A stretch of DNA of 64,000 bases from Arcobacteraceae bacterium (GTDB lineage: Bacteria > Campylobacterota > Campylobacteria > Campylobacterales > Arcobacteraceae): positions 163,740 through 227,739 of the forward strand of contig JAIOSF010000021.1 of assembly GCA_021107755.1 (NCBI GenBank), written 5' to 3'. Below the pieces are notes generated by a model that made no database searches, had not been told where the DNA came from, and saw nothing but the letters and a program-made list of their open reading frames with translations. Each line of letters starts with the position of its first letter. Within the stretch, counting starts at the first letter, position 1. Below are positions 8,903-17,764 of the stretch, in pieces. The position numbers were made by a program, and so were the translations under genes.

Positions 8903-9392
8903 TTTCTTCACCTTTAAGTTGAAGTAGTATCTTATTCAAATTTGTTTGTGAAGCTATTGTGTTGTCTGCACCGCTAGCATCTGCAACTCCAGAAGCTGCT
9001 TTTTGAATTTGATCAAGCTTAAAAGCAGCTGCTTTAGGATCAGATGGGATAGATGTATCAAATCTTACACTTCCTCCAACAGCATACATTTTTCCATCAG
9101 GACCTTGTTGATAGTTATAGGATATAGGTGTTGTTGTATGACCAATACTTGCATGAATTTGCTCATGTGATCTTACTTTTGAATCTGATTGTTTGAATTT
9201 TTCTAGAACTCTTGCGAAGTCTTTTTCATCATAATTTGTTGCCTGTGTTGACTGTTCTATATAGTCTTTTTTTGAAACAGATTCGATAGAGTCTTTTTGT
9301 TCAAGCTTTTGGAGTTGGGCATACTTAGATGATAATTTTGAGTACAATTGATTGACTGATAAGTTTTCAAAGCTATCTGTAATTATATCCAT
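8892..9392 (-). CDS. SprA-related putative metalloprotease
   Basis: 166 residues. The core VRSHEQIHASIG contains a zincin HExxH motif. It is followed by YNYQQGPDGKMYAVGGSVRFDTS and a PxAAAFKLDQIQKAA segment, which match the SprA-related family (PF12118 type). There is no signal peptide. The start is set by AAGGAG 8 nt upstream. It overlaps the mini rod-like gene, so the two are probably co-translated. The family's true substrate is unknown, and proteolytic activity is inferred only from the motif. Confidence 0.85.
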   Translation of the reverse strand: MDIITDSFENLSVNQLYSKLSSKYAQLQKLEQKDSIESVSKKDYIEQSTQATNYDEKDFARVLEKFKQSDSKVRSHEQIHASIGHTTTPISYNYQQGPDGKMYAVGGSVRFDTSIPSDPKAAAFKLDQIQKAASGVADASGADNTIASQTNLNKILLQLKGEENAN

Positions 9393-9496
9393 AAACCAAC
9401 TCCTTTATTAATTTGTTAAACGATTATATCATAATTTCTTAAAATTAAATTAAAATAAAGAAAGTAGTTTTTGTAATTTGTTTTAAATAGAGAGTC

Positions 9497-9518
9497 ATCC
9501 CATCAAAAATGATGGGAT
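9497..9518 (-). terminator. Hairpin after periplasmic rhodanese gene
   Basis: Perfect 9-bp arms ATCCCATCA and TGATGGGAT with a 4-nt A loop begin 9 nt past the rhodanese stop codon (minus strand). The T tract after it on the minus strand is weak, so termination strength is uncertain. Confidence 0.55.
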
Positions 9519-9527
9519 TAAATTAGT

Positions 9528-10043
9528 TTATTTTTTACAATGTTCTGCATAAAAGTGACCAAATTTTATTTTAGTTCCTTGTTTGTCTTTTGCTTTACTA
9601 TATTTGTTTACTACAGGATTACATTGATCAATCCAGCTATTGATACTATAGATTTTTACCTCTTTGAATCCCATCTTTTTAAATGTTTCTGCTTCGATTG
9701 ATGCTCTTGAAGCTGTATTACATACTACAATAAGTTTATTTTTTACAAATTTATTATTGTCATCTAGTACAATATTTTCAAAAGCTTTTTCAGGTGCTTG
9801 TCTACCAACTCTTGATGTACCTTTGATATGAGCTGCGCTCCACTCTTCCATTGTTCTTACATCAACTACAGCCCAATCATTTGCTGCTATTGCTTTTTTT
9901 ACATCAGCTGTTGTTGCCATTGTTCCATTTTTTTTAGCTTCAGATTTCAATTGTTTTGTTAAATCTTTATAACCAATAAAATCAGATGCAGTTGCCACAC
10001 CAGCCAATAATGTTGTTGCTAATAATATATTAGTTAGTTTCAT
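9528..10043 (-). CDS. Periplasmic single-domain rhodanese-like protein
   Basis: 171 residues with a signal peptide (MKLTNILLATTLLAGVATAS). The rhodanese fold carries DVRTMEEWSAAHIKG and the active-site loop VVCNTASRAS, whose Cys is the persulfide carrier. The loop is longer than six residues in a strict reading and unlike CRxGxR, so substrate is uncertain. AGGAG precedes the ATG. The sequence is isolated between a terminator hairpin and a 139-nt promoter region. Given the nearby sox genes, a role in periplasmic sulfur trafficking is plausible but inferred. Confidence 0.88.
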   Translation of the reverse strand: MKLTNILLATTLLAGVATASDFIGYKDLTKQLKSEAKKNGTMATTADVKKAIAANDWAVVDVRTMEEWSAAHIKGTSRVGRQAPEKAFENIVLDDNNKFVKNKLIVVCNTASRASIEAETFKKMGFKEVKIYSINSWIDQCNPVVNKYSKAKDKQGTKIKFGHFYAEHCKK

Positions 10044-10101
10044 AATATATTCTCCTAAATTTAATTTATATAATTTTTTCTTATACTAAAGATACCTTAT
10101 T

Positions 10102-10107
10102 ATTATA
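10102..10107 (-). promoter_or_regulatory. Candidate -10 box for rhodanese gene
   Basis: TATAAT on the minus strand, giving a leader of about 50 nt before the rhodanese ATG. The rest of the 139-nt gap is AT-rich. A partial GATAATGAT motif around 10157 is too incomplete to call a Fur site. Confidence 0.35.
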
Positions 10108-10182
10108 AGAAATAGTTATATTTGAATTGAATATTAGCAATAAATTCTTAAATAAAGATAATGATTCTTAATCAATAGTAAA

Positions 10183-11604
10183 TTAGTTGCAAATTACAAC
10201 TGATTTAATCTCTGTAAACTCTTCAATTGCAAAACTCGGTCCCTCTTTTCCTATTCCACTTAGTTTAGTCCCTCCATAAGGTTGTATATCAAATCGAAGT
10301 GTTGGAATATCATTTATAATTACACCACCACAATCTGCTTCTTCAATAAATTTTTGTGTTTGTTGTAAATTATTTGTAAAAATACTAAACTGTAATCCAT
10401 ATGGAGAATTGTTCATTTTAGTAATTGCTTCATCATAGTTTTTAACTTTTACAAGACTAACAATAGGGGCAAAAACCTCTTCACAGACTATTTTCATATT
10501 ATCTGTAACTTCAGTCATCACTGTTGGATAAAAATTAAGATTTTCATTTTTATTTCCTGTTATACAAATAGCACCTTCATCAATAGCACTTTGACACCAA
10601 CTAATAGCACGATTTAATGATTCCTCATTAATAAGTGGTCCAACAAATGTTGTATCATCATAGGGGCTTCCCACTTTTAGTTTTTCTGTTTGGGTTTTCA
10701 TAGCTTTTGCAAATTCTTCATAGACAGACTCATTTACATATATTCTTTGTAAACTTATACATACTTGACCACTATTAATAAAAGCACCAAAGGTACAACG
10801 AGCAGCAGCTTTTTGAATATCTGCACTACTGTCTATATAAGTTGCTGCATTTCCACCAAGTTCTAGTGCTACTTTTTTAATTCCAGCTGTTTTTGTAATA
10901 ATGTTACCAACAGTAACACTTCCTGTAAAACTTAGTACTCGTGGAATTTGTGATGCAACTAAAGTACTTCCAACTTCAACATCTCCGTACACTACACTTA
11001 GAGCATCTTTTATTGCATATTTTGATTCGATAAATAGTTTCGCAAATTTATACGCAGTAAGTGGTGCTTCCGGAGTTGGCTTAAGTACTACCGCATTACC
11101 ACTTACAAGAGCAGGAGCTATCTTGTGTGCTACAAGATTAAGGGGAAAATTAAAAGGTGTAATACAAGCGACAACACCAACAGGAACTCTTGTGTAATAA
11201 GCTGTTGTTTTTACACCACTTGGCATTGCATCTGTATTAATTGTGTGACCATTTAAGTTAATCATTGCATGACAACTTAATTTGACAGTTTCAATACATC
11301 TTTGTACCTCTACTCTTGCAAATGTAATAGGTTTTCCAACTTCATCACATAAGGTTTTTGCTATATCTTCAAGGTTCTCCTCAAGTTTTTTTGCTACATC
11401 CTCAAGCCATGAAATTCTTTGAGATAGTTTAGAAGCTTTTGTATCTATACTTGCTTTTTGTACAATAGTAAGAACTTCTAATGTATCCTCTTTTGTACAT
11501 ATAGGATACTGTGAAACCACCTCTTTATTATAAGGATTTATTATACTCTTAAGGAGAGTATTTCTTGAAACTTCATTGCTTCCAAAAAAAATATTTGCTA
11601 CCAT
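10183..11604 (-). CDS. Aldehyde dehydrogenase (NAD(P)+)
   Basis: 473 residues from the ATG at 11604, chosen because AAAGGTGG lies 6 nt upstream; an ATG 13 codons earlier lacks such a site. It has NAVVLKPTPEAPLT, the glycine motif FTGSVTVG, ALELGGNAA (catalytic Glu), and the catalytic Cys in SGQVCISLQR. The end motif FDIQPYGGTKLSGIGKEGP is typical of the lactaldehyde/glyceraldehyde-3-phosphate/phosphonoacetaldehyde dehydrogenase branch. Substrate cannot be settled from sequence. It stands alone, divergent from soxC. Confidence 0.92.
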   Translation of the reverse strand: MVANIFFGSNEVSRNTLLKSIINPYNKEVVSQYPICTKEDTLEVLTIVQKASIDTKASKLSQRISWLEDVAKKLEENLEDIAKTLCDEVGKPITFARVEVQRCIETVKLSCHAMINLNGHTINTDAMPSGVKTTAYYTRVPVGVVACITPFNFPLNLVAHKIAPALVSGNAVVLKPTPEAPLTAYKFAKLFIESKYAIKDALSVVYGDVEVGSTLVASQIPRVLSFTGSVTVGNIITKTAGIKKVALELGGNAATYIDSSADIQKAAARCTFGAFINSGQVCISLQRIYVNESVYEEFAKAMKTQTEKLKVGSPYDDTTFVGPLINEESLNRAISWCQSAIDEGAICITGNKNENLNFYPTVMTEVTDNMKIVCEEVFAPIVSLVKVKNYDEAITKMNNSPYGLQFSIFTNNLQQTQKFIEEADCGGVIINDIPTLRFDIQPYGGTKLSGIGKEGPSFAIEEFTEIKSVVICN

Positions 11605-11771
11605 TTTTAACCACCTTTTAACTATATTATTTGATTTTAACATACTTAACTTATTTTTAATTGAGAATCTCTTCCCTCTTTTAAGGGATTTAATAGGTGA
11701 TATAAATATAAATTATAATTATTATATAAATTTACTGTAATGGCTTTAAATATTTATTAATATCAATTTGG

Positions 11772-11792
11772 TATACTGTTTTTCACAGTATA
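11772..11792 (+). promoter_or_regulatory. 21-bp palindrome over putative soxC -10
   Basis: Perfect 8-bp arms TATACTGT and ACAGTATA are separated by TTTTC. The right arm runs into TATAAA (11789-11794), a plausible -10 for soxC, whose GTG start is at 11820 with AAGGAG upstream. The layout suggests an operator at the core promoter. The binding protein is unknown. Confidence 0.55.
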
Positions 11793-11819
11793 AATTGTAA
11801 ATTATATAAGGAGAGAATA

Positions 11820-13199
11820 GTGGATAAGATAGACACTAAAAAAAGCTCTGAAGTTACAAGCCTGGAAATAAGTTCAAAGGCTTTGAGCAGAAGAGATTTT
11901 TTCAAAAAAACTGGTGCAGTTAGCGCAGTTGCTGCTGCAAGTGTGATTGCACCTACTGTAGCTAAAGCTGAAGATGACCATGCAATTATGCATCATCCAA
12001 AGTGGGGACAATCTTGGGGAGACCCAGTTACAAAAAATAGGTATGGTATTCCATCAAAGTATGAGCATAATGTTACCAGAAGAAATACAAAGCTTCTAGC
12101 TTCAGGAAATGATAGAGCATCAATTGCAGTTGCTCCAATTCATGAGTCTGATGGAATTATTACACCAAATGGTTTATTTTTCTCAAGATGTCATGGTGGT
12201 ACAGCACATGTTGATCCAAAAGAATTTAGATTGATGATTAATGGTTTAGTTGAAAAACCAATTGTTTTGACATTAGATCAGTTAAAAAGATATCCAAGAG
12301 TTACTAGAACACACTTTATTGAGTGTCCAGCAAATGGTGGACAAGAGTGGAGAAAACCACAATATAACTCATTACAATTTGCAAAAGGATTTATGTCCTG
12401 TGCAGAGTGGACTGGTGTATATATTAAAACTATTTTAGAGGATTTAGGTCTTAAACCTGAAGCTAAGTGGATGTTAGCAGAAGGAAGTGATAACTCAGAG
12501 ATGGGAAGATCTGTTCCGATTGATAAAGTGTTAGATGATGCAATGCTTGTTTGGGGTCAAAATGGTGAAGCACTACGACCAGAACAAGGATATCCAGTAA
12601 GATTACTTCTTCCAGGTTGGGAAGGAAACTTATGTGTTAAGTGGCTAAAAAGATTAGAGTTTGGAAAAGAACCTTGGTATGCAAAAGAGGAAACTTCTAA
12701 ATATACAGCATTAACACCTACAGGAAAAGCTGTACAACACTTCTATGCAAATGAGGTAAATTCAACTGTTGTTATCCCAAGTCCAGAGAAACCATGGACA
12801 GATCTTAAAGATGGCGATTGGGTAGAGATTGAAGGTCTTGCATGGTCTGGTATGGGTACTATTAAAAGAGTTGACTTATCATTTGATGGTGGAAACAACT
12901 ATGTTGAAGCTAATATCAAGGGGCTTGTACTTCCAAAATGTTGGACAAGATGGAGTTATATGCACCAGTATAAAAAAGGGCAAAGACTTCTTCTTACTTC
13001 AAGAGCTATGGATGATGCTGGTTTTGTTCAACCTACAGTTGACCAAGAGGTATTTGGATACGGTGTAAAAAAAGAGAATTATGGTAAAGATAAAACTAAA
13101 GGTATGGGTGTTGAATCTGTATATCATAGAAATGCTATAGAAACTTGGGAAGTAACAGCAAATGGGGAGGTGAACCATGTTCAAATTAGAACAATATAA
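11820..13199 (+). CDS. soxC: Sulfite dehydrogenase molybdopterin subunit SoxC
   Basis: 459-residue periplasmic molybdenum enzyme that, with SoxD, oxidises the sulfane sulfur bound to SoxY. A Tat signal SRRDFFKK followed by an alanine-rich stretch starts near residue 22. The Moco-ligand cysteine is in HFIECPANGG, followed by sulfite-oxidase-fold motifs and a C-terminal dimerisation domain. The GTG start has AAGGAGAG upstream. The 3' end overlaps soxD by 23 nt. In Campylobacterota soxCD usually pairs with a second soxYZ copy away from soxXYZAB, which fits what is seen here. Confidence 0.96.
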   Translation: MDKIDTKKSSEVTSLEISSKALSRRDFFKKTGAVSAVAAASVIAPTVAKAEDDHAIMHHPKWGQSWGDPVTKNRYGIPSKYEHNVTRRNTKLLASGNDRASIAVAPIHESDGIITPNGLFFSRCHGGTAHVDPKEFRLMINGLVEKPIVLTLDQLKRYPRVTRTHFIECPANGGQEWRKPQYNSLQFAKGFMSCAEWTGVYIKTILEDLGLKPEAKWMLAEGSDNSEMGRSVPIDKVLDDAMLVWGQNGEALRPEQGYPVRLLLPGWEGNLCVKWLKRLEFGKEPWYAKEETSKYTALTPTGKAVQHFYANEVNSTVVIPSPEKPWTDLKDGDWVEIEGLAWSGMGTIKRVDLSFDGGNNYVEANIKGLVLPKCWTRWSYMHQYKKGQRLLLTSRAMDDAGFVQPTVDQEVFGYGVKKENYGKDKTKGMGVESVYHRNAIETWEVTANGEVNHVQIRTI

Positions 13200-14364
13200 A
13201 GTATTAACAGCTTCTCTTATAACAGCAGCAACTTTGATGAGTGTTGGACAAGCTAATGAAACAGCAGACAAAAATGGTTTTTGGAATGCTAAAAAAGATA
13301 TTAGTGGTGGTGTATACTATCCTATTCAAAACGGACAAACTGGACCATATAAGGTTAATACACAAGTGTATAAAGATTCAGATGTTGCTAAAGGTGAAGA
13401 GGGATTAAAAGTAAGCTATAACAATGGTAGAGTTCCAACTGCAAATGAATTAAAAGCATGGGATAAAGATATCAATGGTCTAAATGAAGGTTTACCTGAA
13501 GGTTCAGGTTATGTTGATGAGGGTGAAGCTTTGTATGAAGCACAATGTATTATGTGTCATGGTGACTTTGGATCAGGTGGTGGTGGTTATCCAGCACTTT
13601 CTGCAGGGAAAGCTAGAGATATTAAAAAAACTCTTACAAATAATAGATGGTTAGAGCCTACAGCACAAGGTCCATCAAGAGTTTTTGGTTCATACTGGCC
13701 AGTTGCAAGTACAATGTTTTGGTACATAAAAGATGCAATGCCACATACTAAATCTAAAACTTTAACTAATGATGAAACATATGCATTAACTGCTTATATG
13801 TTATATATAAATGGGATGAAAGTTAACGGTGAGATAGTTACTCCATCGTTTAAATTAGATAAAGAAAAATTCTTAAAAATTGAGATGCCAAATAGAAATG
13901 GTTTTATACCTGATATTGATGGACCTGATGGACTTGAAAATGTAAGAGAGTTTTTTGCAAATCCTGAAAATTTTGGTGCTTATAAACTTAACAAAGGTGA
14001 AGAACCTTGTATGAAAGATTGTCAACAAACTGATAATATCGTTAGAGTTGATGGAGGTATTACCGACTTCGAGCCACCTATGTCAGTTGCAAGAGATCTT
14101 CCTGTAGAAACACAAGATGCAGCACATAAAGTAAGTTTTGATGTAAAAGGTGCATATGCGGCTAATTGTACTATGTGTCATGGAACAGGGGTTGCACCAG
14201 CTGCTGGTGATAAAGCTGGATGGGCACCTTTTATGGAAAAAGGTCTTGAAGCTTTACATAAAAATGGTTTAGAGGGTACAAATATGGGTATGCCTGCAAA
14301 AGGTGGTTCATCACTTAGTGATGATGAATTTAAACAAGTTGTTGACTATATGCTCAAATTTTAG
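13177..14364 (+). CDS. soxD: Diheme cytochrome c subunit SoxD
   Basis: 395 residues with an N-terminal signal sequence of about 27 residues. Two c-type heme sites are visible: CIMCH at 124-128 and CTMCH at 331-335. A further Cys pair, CMKDC, lies between them. It accepts electrons from SoxC. The ATG sits inside soxC behind GGGGAGG, indicating coupled translation and equal stoichiometry. It is followed by soxY after 11 nt. Confidence 0.95.
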   Translation: MFKLEQYKVLTASLITAATLMSVGQANETADKNGFWNAKKDISGGVYYPIQNGQTGPYKVNTQVYKDSDVAKGEEGLKVSYNNGRVPTANELKAWDKDINGLNEGLPEGSGYVDEGEALYEAQCIMCHGDFGSGGGGYPALSAGKARDIKKTLTNNRWLEPTAQGPSRVFGSYWPVASTMFWYIKDAMPHTKSKTLTNDETYALTAYMLYINGMKVNGEIVTPSFKLDKEKFLKIEMPNRNGFIPDIDGPDGLENVREFFANPENFGAYKLNKGEEPCMKDCQQTDNIVRVDGGITDFEPPMSVARDLPVETQDAAHKVSFDVKGAYAANCTMCHGTGVAPAAGDKAGWAPFMEKGLEALHKNGLEGTNMGMPAKGGSSLSDDEFKQVVDYMLKF

Positions 14365-14375
14365 AAAGGAAAAAT

Positions 14376-14831
14376 ATGAATAGGAGAAATTTTTTAAGTT
14401 TTGCAGGGGGTACAATAGCACTCTCAGTGATTCCAATGAATATTAATGCTGATGATTATAGAAAATTAAAGCCAGATGTATGGACAGCTCATACTATAGA
14501 TGATGCAACTAAAGCTTTGTATGGTATGAAAACACCTATACAAAGTGATCAAATCAAAATAAAAGTACCAAAAATAAATTCAAGTGGTGCTTCTGTACCT
14601 ATAAAGTTTGAAACAACACTTGATGCAAAAACTATAGCTTTATTTCAAGATGCAAACCCAGAAAGTGCCGTTGCTGTTTTTGATGTTAATAAATATGATT
14701 TAAAAAAATATGATGTAAAGATCAAAATGGAAAAAGATGGTGTTATAATGGTTCTAGTTGAAGGAACTGATGGTAAAGTTTATATGAATAAGGTTGCAAC
14801 AAAAGTTGCAGCTGGTGGGTGTGAAGGATAA
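14376..14831 (+). CDS. soxY: Sulfur carrier protein SoxY
   Basis: 151 residues with a Tat-type leader (NRRNFLSFAGG). The carrier cysteine is at position 149 near the C-terminus, in AAGGCEG. The classical SoxY terminus is GGCGG, so one glycine is replaced by Glu at the swinging arm. It works as a heterodimer with SoxZ, encoded 3 nt downstream, and delivers sulfane sulfur to SoxCD. This is probably the SoxCD-linked second copy found in this phylum. Confidence 0.93.
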   Translation: MNRRNFLSFAGGTIALSVIPMNINADDYRKLKPDVWTAHTIDDATKALYGMKTPIQSDQIKIKVPKINSSGASVPIKFETTLDAKTIALFQDANPESAVAVFDVNKYDLKKYDVKIKMEKDGVIMVLVEGTDGKVYMNKVATKVAAGGCEG

Positions 14832-14834
14832 ATA

Positions 14835-15296
14835 ATGGCAAATAAAATAACAGCAATAAAAGTTAAAGTGAACAATGGTGTAGCAACTGCTAAAATGGCT
14901 TTCTCTCACCCTATGTTGACTTATAATCAAGCTAAGTCAAAAACAGGTAAAGCAGATGATGCTAACTTTATTACACATATCACTGGAAAAATAGGAAGCG
15001 AAACAGTACTAGATATCTCAACGAGTCAATTCTTTTCAAAAAATCCTATTTTTAAGTTTCAATTTAAATGTGATACATTTAAACTAGGTACTGCATTAAC
15101 AGGAAGACAAAGAGATACCATAGAGCAAGAGTTAAAAAAGAAACTAGGTAGACAACCTACATATGTTGAGCGTAATGAAGCTATAAACAGTTTGTATCCA
15201 AATAAAGGTGATTTTCTCACAATAGTTGCTACAGATAGAAAAGGTAACACTTATAAAGAATCAGTGGAACTAGTATCTAGAAAAAAGAAAAAATAA
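14835..15296 (+). CDS. soxZ: SoxZ with an internal insertion
   Basis: 153 residues against about 100 for typical SoxZ. The N-terminal part (SHPM motif, KNPIFKFQFK) and the C-terminal part (GDFLTIVATDRKGNTYKESVEL) match SoxZ. Between them lies an extra charged, helix-forming stretch at about residues 82-124 that includes TGRQRDTIEQEL and RQPTYVERNEA. There is no signal peptide; SoxZ is normally carried out by SoxY. The C-terminus is Lys-rich. The gene sits directly between soxY and the lipoprotein gene. Confidence 0.9.
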   Translation: MANKITAIKVKVNNGVATAKMAFSHPMLTYNQAKSKTGKADDANFITHITGKIGSETVLDISTSQFFSKNPIFKFQFKCDTFKLGTALTGRQRDTIEQELKKKLGRQPTYVERNEAINSLYPNKGDFLTIVATDRKGNTYKESVELVSRKKKK

Positions 15297-15309
15297 AAAG
15301 GAGTAAACA

Positions 15310-16281
15310 ATGAAAAATATAATTCTTTCAACATTAGCTTTCGTATTGGCATTGTTCTTTAGTGGGTGTACTGGTGAAGTTTCTACTCCTAAAGCACAAG
15401 AGCAAGTACGAGAAGATATTAGAATATTTACTGCAAATAACAGTGATGGGAAGATAACAGCTAAAAGTATAGAAAAAGCTTTTAAAGCAAATGGTTTTAC
15501 AATTGTTGGTAACAATGATATGAATAAAGCATTTGAAAAAAGATTTGAAGGTGGAGGAAAAGACTTTAAGGTATATAGATTAATGTTTGTACATAATCCA
15601 AAAGTTAGTGCAAAGATTATCAATGAGTACCCAGAGTTTGGACTTATAGCTCCATTGAGTACTTCTGTGTATTCAAAAGATGGAACAACAATAAGTATTT
15701 CGTCACTTTCATTAACAGGTATGTCTAGAGTATCAGGAGTTCCTGAAACAAACAAAGATATGATACAACTTCATAATAGTATGACTAAAGCTTTAAAAGA
15801 AGCTTTACCAAATGGGAAGTTTGAGCCATTAAATTATAAGATTACAAGACCAGAAGGTTCACTTGTAACAAGATTTGCTTTTGTTTTAAAAAATGAAGGT
15901 AAAATAGAAGATGCAAAAGAGAGTTATCAAGAAACTATGGAAGGTGAAATCGAATCAGCAGGTTTTATAGTTGCAGGATTTTATCCAATTAATGAAGATC
16001 TTGTAGATAGTGGTATTAATGATTATGATTTTTACGATTCATATTCTATTTGTAAGTTAGAAGTTATATATCCAGTACATAAAGTTCACCCTGAAGTTGG
16101 GGCATTTGCACCGTGTACTATGTATATGTATAAGAAGAAAAATGAGAAATTTACTCGAATGGGATATCCATCAGTTTATAACTGGGTACTTTCTACAAAC
16201 ATAGATGATGAACCATCTCTTCAGCCTCTAATTGATGCACAAGATTTGCTTGAAACAAAAATAGATTCAACTATTGAATAA
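15310..16281 (+). CDS. Lipoprotein with two DUF302-like domains
   Basis: 323 residues. A lipoprotein signal ends in LFFSGC with Cys20. Two related domains follow, each with a helix, a YRLMFVHNPK- or CKLEVIYPVHK-type strand and a following loop; the pattern is DUF302-like. DUF302 proteins commonly accompany Sox and other sulfur genes, but their biochemical role is unknown. AAAGGAG precedes the ATG. It is the last gene of the soxCDYZ operon and meets the convergent FccB-like gene with no spacer. Confidence 0.8.
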   Translation: MKNIILSTLAFVLALFFSGCTGEVSTPKAQEQVREDIRIFTANNSDGKITAKSIEKAFKANGFTIVGNNDMNKAFEKRFEGGGKDFKVYRLMFVHNPKVSAKIINEYPEFGLIAPLSTSVYSKDGTTISISSLSLTGMSRVSGVPETNKDMIQLHNSMTKALKEALPNGKFEPLNYKITRPEGSLVTRFAFVLKNEGKIEDAKESYQETMEGEIESAGFIVAGFYPINEDLVDSGINDYDFYDSYSICKLEVIYPVHKVHPEVGAFAPCTMYMYKKKNEKFTRMGYPSVYNWVLSTNIDDEPSLQPLIDAQDLLETKIDSTIE

Positions 16282-17601
16282 TTAATTTTCAAACATATAT
16301 CTGTACATCGCAATAGCCCAGTCATGCTGGGCTTTTGCATTTGTAAGTCCCTCTTCACCTTTCCAAACTTCACTTGTTTTTGGAGTAGCGAATCCAAATC
16401 TTTTCTTTTCTTTATTATATGCGTACATAGAGTTTACAAATATTGCTCTTTCTGGAGACATTGTAACCGCTGAAAAACATAATGTAGTTGGAGATTGCCA
16501 AGGAGTATTTACGATACCATTTATTTTATTTGCTATTAGCTTAGCTACAAAAAGTCCCTCTGTACTAGCAGTATTCCCTGATTTTGAAAATCCCATAGGT
16601 CTAGCATCACCTGAAATATATATATCATTATGCCCTATAACTTCATATGTAAGTCCATTTATATTTCCCTCTAGTTTGTTAAAAACAGTATCTTTAGCGA
16701 TACCTACAGTTTCAAGTATCTTTGCCCCTTTGACATGAGGATAAAAAGAGGCATCATCAAAACTAAACTCTTTAAATTCTGTTTCAACTATTTTCTCATC
16801 TAAATCAATATTTTCTATTGTAGAATTTGGATGGTATTCTAAATAATCTGAATAGAGTTCATCAAATGCGGTGTGAAAACCATGCTCTTTTATTGTGATA
16901 TCATTATTTTCATCAAGTAATAATACTTTAGCATCCAATTTCTTTGATTTGAAGAAATCTGCAACTAAACAAGCTCTTTCATAAGGTGCAGGGAGACATC
17001 TGTAGTTACCTGCAGGAACGGTCATGATAAAATTACCACCTTTAAAGTCATGAATCTTCTTTTTTAAAGTGAGATGCTCACTTCCAGGTTTAAATCCAGC
17101 AGGATATTCCTGTCGTAATCTCTTTTCTAATTCAGGATTGTCTGTTATAAAAGAATAATCATAATCAATTCCTGGAGCGAAAACAATATAGTCGTAATGA
17201 AGATTACCATTAGTTGTAAATAATATTTTTTTACTCTTATCCATACCAGTTGCAGTTGCTTGAAAAAAAGTATAATTATTATTTCTTGCAGCTTGGAGAT
17301 AATCATGGGTTAGAAATTCTAAATCTACTCTATCAACGAGCCATAAGTTGCTCATAGGACATGAGACAAATTGATCCTTTTGCTCCACTAAGATAACATC
17401 AGTAGTGGGTGAAAATGCTTTTAAATTTTTTGCAATTGAAAGTCCAGACCATCCACCACCAACCACAATAACCTTAATGTTTTTTCTATCTAAATTCTTA
17501 GTTATAGGTTGTTCGAATTGCATAGAAGCATAACCTGGAAGTGTAGCAGATGCCGCTAAAACTGTTGTATATTTTAATGCGTCTCTTCGTGAAATAGCCA
17601 T
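16282..17601 (-). CDS. FccB/SoxF-like sulfide dehydrogenase flavoprotein
   Basis: 439 residues with a Tat signal (SRRDALKY). It has FAD-binding VIVVGGGWSGLS, then YRCLPAPYERA and TLCFSAV, which hold the cysteine pair characteristic of flavocytochrome c sulfide dehydrogenase. The expected product is a periplasmic FAD subunit oxidising sulfide to polysulfide. No separate FccA/SoxE cytochrome is encoded beside it. AAGGGGA lies before the ATG. The gene is convergent with the sox operon and faces a large inverted repeat in its promoter region. Confidence 0.88.
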   Translation of the reverse strand: MAISRRDALKYTTVLAASATLPGYASMQFEQPITKNLDRKNIKVIVVGGGWSGLSIAKNLKAFSPTTDVILVEQKDQFVSCPMSNLWLVDRVDLEFLTHDYLQAARNNNYTFFQATATGMDKSKKILFTTNGNLHYDYIVFAPGIDYDYSFITDNPELEKRLRQEYPAGFKPGSEHLTLKKKIHDFKGGNFIMTVPAGNYRCLPAPYERACLVADFFKSKKLDAKVLLLDENNDITIKEHGFHTAFDELYSDYLEYHPNSTIENIDLDEKIVETEFKEFSFDDASFYPHVKGAKILETVGIAKDTVFNKLEGNINGLTYEVIGHNDIYISGDARPMGFSKSGNTASTEGLFVAKLIANKINGIVNTPWQSPTTLCFSAVTMSPERAIFVNSMYAYNKEKKRFGFATPKTSEVWKGEEGLTNAKAQHDWAIAMYRYMFEN

Positions 17602-17656
17602 CTTTATTATCCCCTTAAGTAGTTTTTATATATAATCTTTTAACAATATCATCATA

Positions 17657-17724
17657 TAACTTATTATGAACTTATAATATTTACTTATTAAATAACTAAT
17701 ATCTCATAAATTCATAATAAGTTA
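17657..17724. repeat. Pair of perfect 14-bp inverted repeats in divergent promoter region
   Basis: TAACTTATTATGAA at 17657-17670 is exactly repeated in inverse at 17711-17724, 40 nt apart, between the FccB-like gene and the next plus-strand gene. The spacer is almost pure AT and includes TATAAT (17673-17678). It may be a two-site operator, a looping element or a promoter-associated cruciform. Confidence 0.6.
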
Positions 17725-17764
17725 AAAAAGATGGAAATTTAAGCTTATAAAGAGAAATAAAATT

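Noticed and set aside
10150..10175. Fur-box-like GATAATGAT sequence upstream of the rhodanese gene
   Set aside because: Only one half resembles the consensus; the other half does not match, and such AT-rich strings are expected by chance here.
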